Source: Desarmillaria ectypa (lineage: Eukaryota; Basidiomycota; Agaricomycetes; Agaricales; Physalacriaceae). Taken from it: a stretch of 64,000 bases of DNA. The stretch's first letter is position 1; each line of letters begins with the position of its first letter. The notes beneath the pieces were generated by a model. That model was not told the origin of the DNA, made no database searches, and was given only the letters and a program-made list of their open reading frames with translations. The stretch spans positions 1,922,001-1,986,000 of the forward strand of contig JAUDYN010000005.1 in the NCBI GenBank assembly GCA_030407005.1, read 5' to 3'. The translations under genes were made by a program, and so were the position numbers. Of the stretch, positions 12,324-24,453 are shown one piece after another.

Positions 12324-13571
12324 ATGACCGGAACCACGACCAAGTCCAAGTATGGGCAGGTTTCCTGGGGCGATATATTGAGCATGGCAAAAATTCTGGT
12401 ACCTTTGCGTATGTACAGCAATATTCTTCGCTGTCCTTGCTGATAACGTACACAGCCTTCCTGCTCTGTTGGAAGCTCCTGTTATCTCCCTTTGTCAAGC
12501 ACTTGCAGCACAAAACGTGGCTTCGTGTTATCAGTGATTGTTCGGCTCAACAGCTCACCAGTTTGAGTTTTGCCCAACATGCACTGTGTACAATAATTTT
12601 ATCAACCAAGCGTGCTTAATGCCTCTCATCGAGGAACTGGATGGCGGCGTACAGCTTGCATGGGTGGGCCCAAAGCGAATGGACCGCGTGGTGCTTTACC
12701 TTCATGGTACGTTTTATCTGTCTTTGCAAGGCGAAGAGTCGTCAACTCACGGTGCCAGGTGGCGGATACACTTTGTTTGCTCCTCCATCTGGGCTAACCT
12801 TCTTCAGATATATTCAACTTGAATTGGAGAAGAAGGGCATCGAGGCTGGACTTGCGGTTCTGCTGTACAGTAAGTGAATGCGTCTGATTACACTAATCAC
12901 ATTCATCAACGCCCCCCGCAGGCCTTTTACCGGATGCCAGTTACCCTACCCCACTCCGCGAGATGCGAACAGCAGTAGACCACCTGCTCAAGTCCGGAGT
13001 TGCCCCAAAGAACCTTATCTTTACAAGCGACTCGGCAGGGGGGAACCTTACCCTAGCCTTCTTCTCGCACATTCTGCATCCTCATCCTACAATTGAACCA
13101 TTCAGCCTCCCATCAGGTTCTCGCTTTGGTGGCGCTTTCCTTTTGTCACCTTGGGTATCTTTAGCTGGGGATGACGTTCCCAATTCTTATGACGAAAATG
13201 GCCCCGTCGATGTTACTGGTGCAGCTACCCTCCGTGCGTGGGGTCATTATGCTCTTGAGGGTGTACCTGGGACCGAAATCAATTACATGGAGCCCATCGG
13301 AACTCCCGACGGTTGGTACGAGGGTACGGACCAATTGGTGGATAATGTTTTTATTTCTGTTGGGGAATTTGAGTGTCTGAGAGATTCCATTCTCACTTTC
13401 TATGAGAAGAAGTTTAAGCGATACGCCGGTCGCAGCCAGTTATACGTGCAGAAGGGAGGTGTCCACGTAGATCCCTTCTATGATTTTTTCTTCGTAGTCT
13501 CACCCAAAAAGACTGGGGAGCTGACGTCGAAAGTCGTCAACTGGATAGCTGAATCGTTCAAAACCGAATGA
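12324..13571 (+). CDS. Alpha/beta hydrolase fold-3 (HSL-type) esterase; 5' part looks frame-damaged
   Basis: The start MTGTTTKSKYGQVSWGD, the 3' exons and the general plan match basidiomycete fold-3 hydrolases. Visible motifs: VGPKRMDRVVLYLHGGG (HGGG oxyanion hole), SDSAGGN (nucleophile Ser), ECLRD (acid region), and KGGVHVDP (catalytic His). Splices at LH|GGGY and LLYS|LLPD are clean GT-AG. Upstream, exon sequence reading PFLLCWKLLLSPF...VISD stays in one frame until a stop at about 12619, while VYNNFINQ...EELDGG, which should follow it, lies in another frame. No canonical intron joins them, and about six family residues seem missing, so a small deletion with frameshift near 12560-12600 is likely. 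Expression as a full esterase is doubtful. Confidence 0.7.
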
Positions 13572-13725
13572 CGGTCTGCATGGTTTATGTAGATCACGTA
13601 TTGTCCTATACGAGCGAAGAAATATAAACGAGATCCAGCGCTGATGTATTGATAGTACAGAATGAGGTATAGAACAATAAATACAGTGTTTGCCAGAGTT
13701 AGTGCAAGACCGTAACAGATACAAT

Positions 13726-15070
13726 CTACGAGAAGACTCTCTTCAGTCCCTCCTGCTGCGTTGGCGTTAATCTGTCAGGGAATCGGACATCCCACTTGAC
13801 AATTAAATCGCCTTTGCTCTTTACACTGCCATCCTTCCGAATTGGCATTCCCTCGTCAGGTATCGTCGTCTCTTGTCCTGGTTTGACGATCCCGCCCGGC
13901 ACAGGTACCTGAAGCTTCCTTCCATCAAGCAGTTCTACTACCTTCTTTCCGCCCTCACCAGTCAAGGCGTCCCGGAGCGAAATAGGCATCCGGCTCACGA
14001 GGTCGTTGCCTTCTCGTGAAAATGTTTCGTCTGGTTTCTCCTCGACGACAAACACGAGATCCTGCGACTCGCCATTTGGCTGCTCGTTACCGGCACGAGC
14101 GAAGCGGACCTTGGTACCGCTCTTCCAACCTGGATGTATTTGGATGTCGTACACCTTTTCTTCTGTCGACCCGTCAAGCAGTCGTCGGCCAACCTTGAGA
14201 TGTTTCACCGTGCCGGAATAGAGTTCTTTGAGGGAGACGCGAAGAGGGCGAGTTATTTCTGAGGGTGCAGATGATGGAGATGAACGTGTTTGCGTCCGGG
14301 GCATATTTGGCATGCCGTTGGAAAAGTTGAACGAGCCAGTCATGTCGTCGTCCTCATCGAAGCCCCGAGCCCGTCTTCGGGTACCTCCCATACCTGGCAT
14401 ACCTCCCATACCGCCTGGCATACCGCCCATACCGCCTGGCATACCACCTGTCGAACTACGGCCTGACATTCCGCCCAGGTTGAAAATACCGCCACCACCG
14501 AATATTTGCCTAGAAGGGTGTCAGCATCACAGAATCAAAAAGCCGGAGATTGTAAACTTACTCAAATATCTTATTGGGGTCACTAGGTGCGAAACCAGGT
14601 CCGCCACCACTCGAGCTGAAGCTACCGCCAGGTCCGCTTGTGAACGAGAATGACTGAGCACCCGGGAATCCGCCGAAGGAGAAACCTCCGGGACCAGCCC
14701 CTTGCCCAGGGACAGAACCTCCGCCCTTGAGACCCTCTTCACCGAACTGGTCGTATATGGCCCGTTTGTTTTTGTCACTCAAGACTTCGAAGGCTTCGGA
14801 AATCTGCAAAAATAAAAAGAGATAAGGTGAGCTGGAACTCTTCACACGACAAGGAGTGAGACTTGACCTGTTTAAATTTTTTGGATGCCTCTTCGGAGCC
14901 ACCATTACGGTCCGGATGCCATTTCAGAGCCTAAAGAATGTTTTTGTTAGTCAAGAGAAAAAAGCAGAGAAATAAATGATACGACATACCATCTTCTTGT
15001 AGGCCTTCTTGATTTCATTCTCGTCGGCATTCCTATCAATGCCCAAAAGTTTGTAGTAGTCAACACCCAT
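13726..15070 (-). CDS. SIS1: Type II (class B) DnaJ/Hsp40 co-chaperone, Sis1-like
   Basis: Four or five exons. Start ATG at 15070. The J domain spans the first 70 residues ([19 protein letters not shown], then the HPD triad in [11 protein letters not shown], then [20 protein letters not shown]). A Gly/Phe-rich region follows, with a Gly-Met-Pro repeat block ([12 protein letters not shown]). Two C-terminal beta-sandwich substrate-binding domains have [20 protein letters not shown] and [16 protein letters not shown]. No zinc-finger CXXCXGXG repeats are present, which makes it class B. It delivers unfolded clients to cytosolic Hsp70. Introns are short GT-AG and keep the frame. Confidence 0.93.
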
Positions 15071-15305
15071 AGTAAACGTTGGGTTGAAGTAGAAGTATTA
15101 CGGTTTGAAGTGAGAAGGAAGTCTGAATTTATTGTAGACTTGGGCCTACTAGCAAAGTAGCGAACATTAGGGAACATACCAGAAAGTTCCTATGACATCA
15201 TTATTCACGTGATCAACATGACTGCGCAATTTCGGGTCCCCATTGCCGAAGTCCGGACCCGACATTAAACGTTCATTCGACGCCGCCAACGACGCCGTTG
15301 GTAAC

Positions 15306-16122
15306 ATGAGTACACCAAATCCACGGCTATCCAAGAACCCTCTCAATGCTGAACGTCCGGAATCCCTTGTTCGACGGTCGTGGCATGTAATGACAGAAAT
15401 GCTGTCGCCTTTTTCTGCATCGGCGCTGGCGACCTTGCCTAACACTCAGCGACCTCAGCGATATACTCGCGCAGATGCTATCCCAGAGACAGAAAATGAC
15501 GAGGACGGACAGCGACCTACCATAAGAGACTATCATGCTATCAACTCGCTGCCCCCAATGGTCCGAGTACCCAAGAAGATCGCGACCCCAGTCAGGGTAG
15601 AAGGGAAGGTCTGGTTCGCGAACGAGAGGAGCAAGTCATTGCCACTATCTTGACTAGCAACCATACTAATAATGTTCATCTCAGCCTGGGTGTCTTGGTT
15701 GAACCTATCGATATTAATTGGAGCACTGGCCCTAGCCCTCTTTAATGCTTCCAAAGATGATATAGCACGCAATTTTGCCTACGCCTACGCTCTAATCAGT
15801 GCTGGGGTCCTAGTAAGCCATGTTAGACTGCAACGGAACCGTTTTGACTTATCACATGAAGGTCTACGCTTATCTGTTGTATCAGCACCGGATTACCATG
15901 ATTCGGAGAAGAGATCCGGGACATTTCGGTTAGTCCTGGAATGTCGTAGTCATCCATTTCTGTTCATGATCTTCGTTTCAGACGCAATCATTGGGCCCCT
16001 TGTCATCAGCGCGTTCCTTTTCTTCGCTATCTTTGCCAATTTTTTTATCCGAGGTATGTTCACGCGACTGTTATGAACGCATGTCATTGATGCATTTACT
16101 CGTGTCAGTCCGCGAACTGTAA
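15306..16122 (+). CDS. VTC1: VTC1-like DUF202 membrane protein
   Basis: Five exons (15306-15630, 15685-15812, 15862-15928, 15982-16053, 16109-16122) encode 201 aa. The family core is complete: VEGKVWFANERTWVSWLN, then three predicted TM helices (LSILIGALALALFN; ISAGVLVYAYLL; GPLVISAFLFFAIFANFFI). The basic loop QHRITMIRRRDPGHF lies between TM2 and TM3. Vtc1 is the small subunit of the vacuolar polyphosphate polymerase complex. The 80-residue N-terminal extension is longer than yeast Vtc1 (129 aa), so a related DUF202 protein is an alternative. The first intron (15631-15684) is GC-AG (donor GCAAGT): no GT donor gives the conserved ANERTW join. Confidence 0.8.
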
Positions 16123-16794
16123 GGCCCTCCGTTCATCAGTCATTCATTAAATGACCATTGTTCGCCTTATCCTTCAGTCGCGAAAAGAACGTCCCCATTC
16201 CCGGTGCAGGTTTCATATTCATCATCAAACAGAATTGGTACCCACTGAGTGCAGGCGATCACAATAATTCAGTTTCATCTTTGCAGCAACAGTCATGATG
16301 TAACTTTCTCGCGCTGTTTTCGCGGGTTTGCGGTGACATAACGATAGTCAATGAAATTCTTGAACCTCGTTGTTCTCTGCTATTGCTTGGTCCGCGTAAT
16401 CTGCCTAGACTTCATTTGACGATATGTACCGCTCCGATGATCCTGATCCCCTGGGCCTCGAGGTACATACATCGTGAATTTAATACCGCCGCCACCAACC
16501 AATCAGGGCAGGCAGGTAATTTAACTACCGGAGGTTAGATCAATTTCTCGTACTGTGCATGGTGTCTATCTTGTTGCGGTATGGCACAGACTGAATCATT
16601 CAATATTGGCTGTGCTCTTGTGCGCCCGAATCCGAAGTCTCCATCCTAGCCCAAACGGTGTTACTTTCATTACATGGACAATGTCTAGGGTCTGTAGTGG
16701 AAACTAGAACTAGTTTTTATTCTACGACTGATTAAGGTGATTAAGGTATTATGTACGGTAGTACTGCTAATGGTACAGCATGCCTGCTTTAATG
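16123..16794. other. Intergenic, no gene seen
   Basis: About 670 bp between convergent genes (VTC1-like, plus; SnoaL-like, minus). No frame with conserved content; presumably two 3' UTRs. Confidence 0.5.
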
Positions 16795-17399
16795 CTATAG
16801 GCAGGCTCGATCAACTGGCCGGTCTGTAGCGACAAAGACCAGGTTGACAATGCGCCGACTATCCACATATGGATCCGACGATTGAGATTCGATTCTGGGT
16901 ATCAAGGTCAGATTTATATACACGCCTGAATAGATAGTTTGTCACTTACATGACGGTCACCGTTTTATGCCTTTCGAATTCTGAAAGACGAGATGTCCCC
17001 GGTTGGGATTTTTGTAGTCCGCTTATAACATATGCGCCACCGAAGCAGCCATTCTGTGGGACAAATCAAGTCAGAACCAAGTCATTTCGGTTTAGGCATC
17101 TCAGAAAACCGACGACGAACACGATTAGTAGGCTCTCTCGGTACATCCAGCGCCTGTTTCCAGTGGACTTGTAGGCCCTTCTTGGATCCTCTACGCATTG
17201 CGGTGACAAGTTGGATAATTCCCTCGTACCCCAGCCTCGACCCATTAAGAGTAGCTTCGATGTTGGGTGCAAATGTGTTTGAGATCGCGCGCAGCGACTC
17301 TTCGAGAGTGGGTGCTTCAAATACGTCTTTGATATGCCCGTAGGACCACTCTGTTAGCGAGGACATCGTCGAGGGCTGAACAAAGGTTTGTGGTTCCAT
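16795..17399 (-). CDS. SnoaL/NTF2-like protein (basidiomycete conserved)
   Basis: Three exons. Start ATG at 17399 (MEPQTFVQP; the second ATG at 17366 is also possible). The protein reads AFEAPTLEE-like helix motifs (FEAPTLEESLRAISNTFAPN), then GYEGIIQLVTAMRRGSKKGLQV, then across a splice NGCFGGAYVISGLQ, then ERHKTVTVIIESQSSD and SRRIVNLVFVATDRP before the stop. Length, order and the helix-plus-sheet pattern match the NTF2/SnoaL-like proteins common in mushrooms (a cone-shaped small-molecule pocket), whose substrates are unknown. Introns are GT-AG. A TATA box sits about 80 bp upstream. Confidence 0.7.
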
Positions 17400-17473
17400 G
17401 TCGGACGACGTAGTGAGTTGGGAGGGGTGAAACGGAGAGGGGAATGGGTTTATCGGACGGATAGTCCAGGCCA

Positions 17474-17483
17474 CATTTATATC
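17474..17483 (-). promoter_or_regulatory. TATA box of the SnoaL-like gene
   Basis: On the minus strand GATATAAATG lies about 75-85 bp before the ATG at 17399. Confidence 0.45.
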
Positions 17484-17711
17484 TTTTCTGGGGCCCTGAG
17501 AAAGGAAAGTGAAATGAAAATCGCATCTGAGCACTTAACGTCTCAGTCGAAAGGCGTTAGTCCGATCCATCTGGACATAAATAATGTCTGATCCGGAATA
17601 GCTTTGCAGCGTCAAGTTGGACCAACGTTGCAACCATGTTTTCGGTCATGCCAAGGTGTCTTACATCGCAGCCTGTTCGTGTCATATTGATTCGGCAGCG
17701 CCACCCATCGA

Positions 17712-18173
17712 TTAAGGTGGAGGGCTCAGAAGAGTTGCTTCGGACTATTGAGATTCGTCTTAGCCAAAGGGGGCTCAACAGAATCGACTACCGCTGATAT
17801 CCGGCGAGCCAAGGCGATGCTAACATACATATTACTCCTGGAGATGCTTGCATCAGGTAATGCTCCATGGGCAGCCTTCAATACGGTGCGATACAAATGA
17901 TCTGCAAAGTTATGTCACATCAACGATCGGAAGTACAAGTTTGTGCATTCTCACTCTTCAAAAAAATTTTGAAGCATCCTCATCGCCGCTAGCAGGACGG
18001 GCGTGCGTAGACAGGTGAAGGCTGTCGGTTACGATGATGCGAATCATGGTGGCGTTAGAGTCAATTAAAACTAGACGGATAATGTCGAGCTTCTCCGCCA
18101 CAGGACACAATTCAGGCCTTCGGATATGTATGTGACTGCTTCCACAGCTTACAATTCCACTAGGGTCACTCAA
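17712..18173 (-). CDS. Unidentified small multi-exon gene
   Basis: Minus-strand pieces look coded and join across plausible GT-AG introns: PELCPVAEKLDIIRLVLID and onward to IIV, then FTCLRTPVLLAAMRML through QNFFE, then after a GTGAGA donor DHLYRTVLKAAHGALPDASI to RISAVVDSVEPPLAKTN and a stop. The last join (FFE|DHLYR) is clean. The start codon (perhaps ATG at 18173) and the middle joins are uncertain. The family is not recognised; mostly helical by composition. Confidence 0.35.
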
Positions 18174-18747
18174 GGAACAAAAAATTCGAATAGAAAAGCT
18201 GGTGCACCGGGTCCAAACTCGGGCAAAGCGTCGTAAAAACGTCGGGTCCGTCTATTTTTGACATTTGTGATTGGCAAGTTGATATTGTTTTGTTTTCTTC
18301 TGCTTCGCCGTTCGAAGGCGACGAGAAGTGTACTACATTCGACATCCCGAGCGCCCAGGCGCCCAGGCGCCCGGTGCATAGCGCAATTGAAAAACGAAAA
18401 AAAAAACAGTGGACGAGACGGTCGGGATCCATTGATAGCCGGACCGCAGCGTTACAAACTGTTGCAACAGGCCTTCAAAATTCCGCCGACGCCTGATATT
18501 TGTAATAAAGTCTGGCCGCAGAATTCTTGGATAACGTTCACAGGGCGAGTCAGTTCCTCTGCCGCTTCATGCGGATCTGCTACGATGGGGTGTTCACGTA
18601 ACATTTATCTTCCCGGTTGGTCAGCAGTAAGCAGGTTATCAACGCTCCTGCACCCAGTGACCACTCATAGTGGGTTATGGTTCAGTTATAGAAGATATAT
18701 AGAACCGGCACGACTTCGCCAACCTCCACCGTCGCTGGAAGTTGACC
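18174..18747. other. Intergenic, no gene seen
   Basis: No supported gene. Contains a short GC-rich tandem repeat (18351-18374). Confidence 0.4.
18351..18374. repeat. 8-bp tandem repeat, three copies
   Basis: GCGCCCAG is repeated three times, the last copy with one change (GCGCCCGG). It lies in non-coding sequence. Confidence 0.8.
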
Positions 18748-21406
18748 TCAACAGCTGGTGATGGCGAACAATACGACTTAATCTTTGCTGGAGGTGAGCG
18801 TCATCCCCGCATATGTAGCTGGAGATACTTTCCAGTGGGGTCGTAGTGGCTCATAACTTAATAATAATAGGCGGTACTAGTGGATGCGCAGCTGCAGGGC
18901 GAGTCCTCCATTTGGTTGCTCTAATCTTATCCTTGCTAATCCTTTCCTGCTTGGCTCATTGACAGACGTCTTGCTGCCGCTGATCCGTCGCTCAAGATAC
19001 TGGTGACCCTTATGTATTGTTGTACTCTGTGACATGACGAGGTGAGTCATGTCAAGGTTCTCGAGGCAGGGCCTCACATTCGTGATGCTCAAGATCATAT
19101 TCAGCCTGCTCGCTACTACAGTAACTTGGCCCTCGCAAAGGAAACCTTTACCTTCCATTTCGGAAAGCCCAGCAAGTCTATCGCTGGTCTGTCTCCCATT
19201 GTCCCTTCGGCCAAATGTGTTGGGGGCGGGTCGGGTGTCAACTGTACGTTTCCGTTCTGTTCCTAAAAATACAGAGTTAGTGTTGATACACCCGTCAGTC
19301 GTTATGTATACAAGGGCATCTGCATCGGATTACGATGATTGGGAGAATATTGGGAATCCTGGACGGGCTCAGATGACTTGATTCCCTTGGCAAGCAAAGT
19401 GAGGATGGCTCTATTTGTGGTTTTAGCCGCAGTCTTGACGCAAAATTCTTCACAGGCGGAGAACTATCAGTGTGGCAGCGGTCGCACTCATGGCGTGGGT
19501 GGACCCATCAGCGTCTCTTCCGAAAACCTTGTGGGAGTTTTCGGACAACAATATCTTGCTATCGCAGCGAAATATGATAAAGACCGCGATTTCACTGAGG
19601 ATCCGAATGATTTCAACTCCTGCAATAAGTATGGAGTACGTGATATTATTCTCTTATCTTTTATGTCTCGCTGATAGTCAATAGCCATGGCGGAAGCGAG
19701 TGCTTCTCTACATGAATCGCATCTACCACTGAAGGTTCTCTCAGGTATATCGATTCGGCGTCTGGAAAACGATCTGACACCGCCCACCACTATATCTATA
19801 ATCAAGAACACAATAGTAACCTGCAGGTACTAGATAGGCAAAGAGTTATCCGCGTCATATTTGAGTAAGGTTTGATATACCATGAGGACTGCTTCACCCT
19901 TAGCGATAAGCGCGCCGTTGGTGTAGGGTATGCGGACGAAGTTGTTAATGCTGCCGCTGTAATGCCCGATGTTCGGCAAGCCCTTGCGTCGTGTCTGGCA
20001 GTACTCTCAGCGGGAGCCTTTGGCTCGCCATCATTTTAGAAAGGTACCTTTTTCGGTTGAAGCTTACTTTTGTTGTCATTCAACCTGTACGAAACAGATC
20101 AGGCATTGGAGCCTCCGAGGTTTTGCAAAGGAATGATATACCGCAACTTGTTGAACTGCCTGGAATGGAGGAGAACTACAATAGTATATCAGTGATAAAG
20201 TCCAGACTGAGAGCTGATATATTGTTTCAGACCATAATCTTCTCTTCATTCCTTACTATGCTGACGAGAGCTCCGATACCCTCGATGATGATATCTTCCA
20301 CGGCAATCCAACAGCTATTGCGTGTATGTACCTTTGATGTCCTGTCCTGACTCTCTTTGATGAGCACTGAGCTTTAGTCCATACTGAGCAATGGCACAAA
20401 GATGGGACCGGGCTGATGGCATCCAAGTTGGAATGTTTACTTTTTGTGCCTGTCCTATCTGCTGAATCATTCGTTTGGCATAGCGGTATTGACGCTGGGA
20501 TTAAGATCAGACCTACTTGGACCTGCCTTCACAAACAATGGAATAGTTTCTTTTTGAACGCCCGGGATAAACCGGTCATGTGGATTGGTCCAGCTTCCGC
20601 GTATGTGGAGGATGTTAAAAGGGGAATCTAAAACTCACGTTTCTTAAGTTATTATGTCACAGACCCCCCACGGCAACCCGGGCGCAAGTTTTTCTCTATC
20701 ATATACTACACGGTGAACGGGTTGCCCGATGTTCATTCTCGTTCTAACGATAACGCGGAAAGGAATATCCTGCGTCTTTGGGCCGAGTACACATTCAAGC
20801 TGGCCTTAATCCATACGCTCCTCTTGACTTGGAGACTGGCTTTCTCGACGAGTATGTTCTTGTCTAGAAGAATAGACCTCATCTGATCCACTCCTTCGCT
20901 CCAGTCCCGCCGACTTGGCCGTTCTGAGATGGGCGTATAAGCACGGTAGGGAACTTGCTCGACGCATGGATGCATATCACGGCTGTTTTGTATTGGGACA
21001 TCCTCGATTCCCTAAAGGAAGTGAGGCAGCTATCGAATTCTAAGCTCAAGGTCCAATTGCCGTGTCGGCTCCCGGTATCAACTATACAGAAGAAGATGAC
21101 TCCGCAATTGATGAATACCACCGTCTGAAGGGTTAGTAGCCTTATTTTCTTGTACTAAATATCCATCGGGGCTAACTTACATCACAACGCAAGTTGAAAC
21201 AACTTGGCACTCGGTGAGATACATTACACTGTGGACAAGAGGAGAAAGTCTAATATGGACACAGCTCGGAACCTGCGCAATGAAGCTGCGCAGCCAAGGC
21301 GGGGTCGTCGACTCGCGTCTCAATGTCTATGGGGTGGAAAACCTCAATCATCAGAGAGAAAGCAGGCATTAATTATCGGAGAAGAGTTGGGGATTAAAGG
21401 CGTCTA
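18748..21406 (+). pseudogene. GMC oxidoreductase (aryl-alcohol-oxidase-like), broken copy 1
   Basis: Follows the GMC plan: LIFAGGGTSGCAAAGRLAAADP (the FAD-binding GXGXXG-type start, split by introns), VLEAGPHIRDAQDHIQPARY, PSAKCVGGGSGVN, YTRASASDYDDWENIGNPG, EDPNDFNSCNKYG, GINYTEEDDSAIDEYHRLK and the C-terminal GGVVDSRLNVYGVENL. It is not functional as read. Compared with the second copy at 59-61.7 kb, one G is missing near 19365 (after NIGNPG), and CAA is changed to TAA at 21041-21043. The C-terminus is also scrambled after VENL. One intron (18899-18965) has a GC donor. The intact family oxidises aromatic or aliphatic alcohols and yields hydrogen peroxide for lignin breakdown. Confidence 0.8.
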
Positions 21407-21600
21407 GGGCAACAGATTTCTCAACTTAAGCATTAGGCAGGACTCAGTTGTACTTTGTAACTAACGTACTGAGCGCGTCGTTGAAGTTTGTACTTGTTTC
21501 AAGTTTGACGCGTGACATCACGCGTTTCCCATCACGCCTGCCAACTCTCCCACCATTCTCTTCCATCGTCAAATCCTCTGCTTCTATCCAGCCGTTCATT

Positions 21601-23199
21601 ATGTCGCTCTGGGTTGATCAGGTAATTGACTTCTCCTACATGATCAACTACTGCTAACTTGCGACCAAGTACCGCCCTAGGGCCCTCGATGACCTCCACT
21701 ATCACCAAGGACTTTCGACCCGCCTGAAGGCCCTCGTGCGCGTGCCCTCAATGCAAAGCCTCACAATGAATTAAAAAGCAATTTTTAGGCGGCCTCTGGA
21801 GACTTTCCTCACATGCTATTCTACGGTCCATCTGGAGCTGGGAAGAAGACTCGTATAACCTGTACGCTGAGGCAGTTGTTTGGACCTGGAGTAGAAAAGG
21901 TGTGTCGTACCATTTATCCAATTGATGTACTCAGTGTTTCTTTATCATAGCTCAAAATTGACCAACGCGTGTTCCTAACACCTTCGAGACGAAAAGTCGA
22001 AGTGAACCTCGTTCAAAGCAATTTCCACATCGAAATAACACCGAGGTATGGTCCGTCGTCTTTGGCAAGGATATGCTTTTTCACTGGAGGAATTCTTGTG
22101 CAGTGAAGCAGGGTCTTATGACAGAGTGGTTATTCAAGAATTGCTAAAGGAGATTGCACAGACACAGCAGGTCGATCTAAACGCTAAACAAAGATTTAAA
22201 GGTGAGGAGCTTTTTTATGCCACCCTTGTCCCGACCTTCATGCGCTTAATGTCAGTGGTTATTATCAACGAGGCCGATTCTTTGTCACGCGATGCTCAGG
22301 CGGCTCTGCGTCGGACGATGGAAAAATACATGTCAAATATACGCATAATCCTTTGCGCCAATAGCACGAGTCGTCTCATTGCGCCTATCAAAAGTAGATG
22401 CCTTCTTATGCGTGTCGCAGCCCCGAGTCGAGAAGAGGTTTGCTTAGCGATATGGTCTACTTTGACTCCGCTGCTTAGCTGTTACCATAGATGCAAACCG
22501 TCATGCAATATGTATCAAAACGCGCTGGGTTCGACCTGCCATTAGAAGCAGGCTACAAGATCATCGATGATTCCGGGGGAAATTTGAGGAAGGCCATCCT
22601 TGTTTTGGAAGCACTGAAAATGCAGTCGTACGCGAGCTTTGTTGTCTCCTAGAGTGCCTGATTTATCAGTGTTTTAGGCCTGACCTTTCAGGACCTTTGA
22701 CTATTGCAAAGCCAGATTGGGAAACTTATTGTCATAAAGTCGCAGACATGATTATCAGCGAGCAGTCGCCTACACGTGTCATGGAGGTCAGACAGAAACT
22801 ATATGAGCTACTGAGTCATTGTATTCCTCCCACCGTCATCCTCAAGGTGTGTACGGACAGCAAAATCATACCCCCTCTCTGACGCGCCTTTTCCCTCAGA
22901 CCATTGCAGAACGCGTTGTAGATCGAGTCGATGAAGCTATTAAGGCTGACATCATGCATTGGGCCGCCATATACGTGAGTCTGCAATGATGGCACTTTAC
23001 TTCCGTGCTTGATGCTTGTTGCAGGAGGTTCGGATGCGTATAGGCAGCAAAAAGATATATCATTTAGAGGCGTGGGTAGTTAAGGTGATGAGCATATATA
23101 AGGTGAGCTCGTGGATCTAGTCTTCTTGAACATAACTGGTGCTAAAGGCGAACACTTCAGCACTTCTTCTATGACATGGATATGTCAGCTTTTGATTGA
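21601..23199 (+). CDS. RFC5: Replication factor C subunit (yeast Rfc5 / human RFC3 type)
   Basis: About ten exons, all joined by GT-AG introns without frame loss. Start ATG at 21601 (MSLWVDQ|YRPRALDDL). Motifs: FYGPSGAGKKTR (Walker A with the RFC5-type GKKT), VEVNLVQSNFHIEITPS, DRVVIQELLKEIAQTQQVD, VVIINEADSLSRDAQAALRR (Walker B region), MEKYMSNIRIILCANS, IAPIKSRCLL (SRC motif), then the C-terminal collar helices ending HFFYDMDMSAFD. It is one of the four small subunits of the clamp loader that places PCNA on primed DNA in the nucleus. Length and motif order match the family; the gene looks intact. Confidence 0.93.
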
Positions 23200-23363
23200 T
23201 TTTTTGGTGTGAGATAGCTGTCGTACATGTATCACCTTGGTGCTGTATTATAATTTATCACTAATGCGATGAGTCCAAACAGTCATGAACTAGGAAGGAC
23301 AACAGTTACCAGTAATATTTATGCTGTTGCGCATTAGATGCATGATTGCGCAGTGTGCAGAAG

Positions 23364-24341
23364 CTATCCTGAGAGATGGCACGCATACTCGTCCTCAACA
23401 GAGGCAAGAAAGTCTTCGAGCTAGTACAATCTCGAAAATGAGGTGACACCCAAGAGAACGGCGGTGGATACCCACTAATTTATGCCTCTTTTGACCCATC
23501 AACTTTCCCGGTTCTGTCTTCAATCGATCTTGTATGTGTATTAGTTTATCATAGAAGTGTTGAATCGCAGAATCGCCAAGCGCTGGATCGCATGGAGGTG
23601 TGTGTATAGGCCTGCAAAGCCGTAATGTCATGTCAGTGAATGGAATGAAAACGTATCGGAGTATGAAACCTACTTGTTAATCGAAGCAGTGTACGCAGCA
23701 CATCGCATTACGCCTTTGCGGGAAGGATATCAGTATGGAGATGAGTCACTGATACCAGCATCGCGGAATGAGCTCACCAAATGCTCCAATGGCGTCCAGT
23801 CTATCGGCATCCTGAACGCAGTGCAGCTCGGCACACTCCTCATGCCATCGAGCCCATTCTCCGGTTTGCCTTCTCTTTTTCTCGGTGCTCCAAGACACAT
23901 TGTCGATTACTTGAGTGATAAGACGCGCTCTACCATCCGAGATGAGATCGATGCTGGATTTATGCGTTTCGAAGAATGGCAGAAAGAATTTGTACGGATC
24001 AGCAGCCAATTCTGCTGAGACGTATTTCCTGTCCAGGACGTCGTGAAGAAGAGCGCCTGGTAACCTTGTCATCAGTTGTGGTTAACGTCCTATTGCTGGT
24101 ACAAGGCACCCAATTCTACCACCAGCAGATCAGGCTGGACAGGCAATGCATTAGCTATCGCTAACGCCGTCTTTCTGACCCGTTGCACTGGGGAAGATTG
24201 AGAAAAGGGATGCTTCGGGGCTAGGACGCGTGATTCCTGACCGTGATAAGCGTCGTGCGATGAGTCGTACCGAGCCATCGTGTCGACCATCAGCTTCTCA
24301 GCTGCCTCAATGATAGCCCTTTCGTCCTCTATAGGGTACAT
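23364..24341 (-). CDS. HD-domain phosphohydrolase
   Basis: Six exons. Start ATG at 24341 (MYPIEDERAIIEAAEKL). HD-superfamily metal site: SHDAYHVQRVRKTALAIA (first His), ELGALLHDVLDRKY (the HD doublet), FFETHKSSIDLIS and QVIDNVSWSTEKKR, then VQDADRLDAIGAFG (the last Asp), VMRCAAYTASINKP and the C-terminal LEDFLASVEDEYA. The pattern matches the YedJ/YpgQ-like HD hydrolases that cleave phosphate from nucleotides; the exact substrate is unknown. All five splice joins (for example YH|VQRV and LG|ALLHD) restore conserved residues. Convergent with RFC5. Confidence 0.85.
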
Positions 24342-24453
24342 GGTGGTAGAAAATCAAGAAACGAGCATGGGCCGCCATGATTGTACGTGACTGATGATTG
24401 TCAACCAGTCATACCGAGATCGGAGCCGGCGAACTCGTTTCTCCATCTCCACC

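Noticed and set aside
14390..14460. Tandem repeat as a possible mobile or regulatory element
   Set aside because: It is coding sequence for the Gly-Met-Pro-rich linker of the DnaJ protein.
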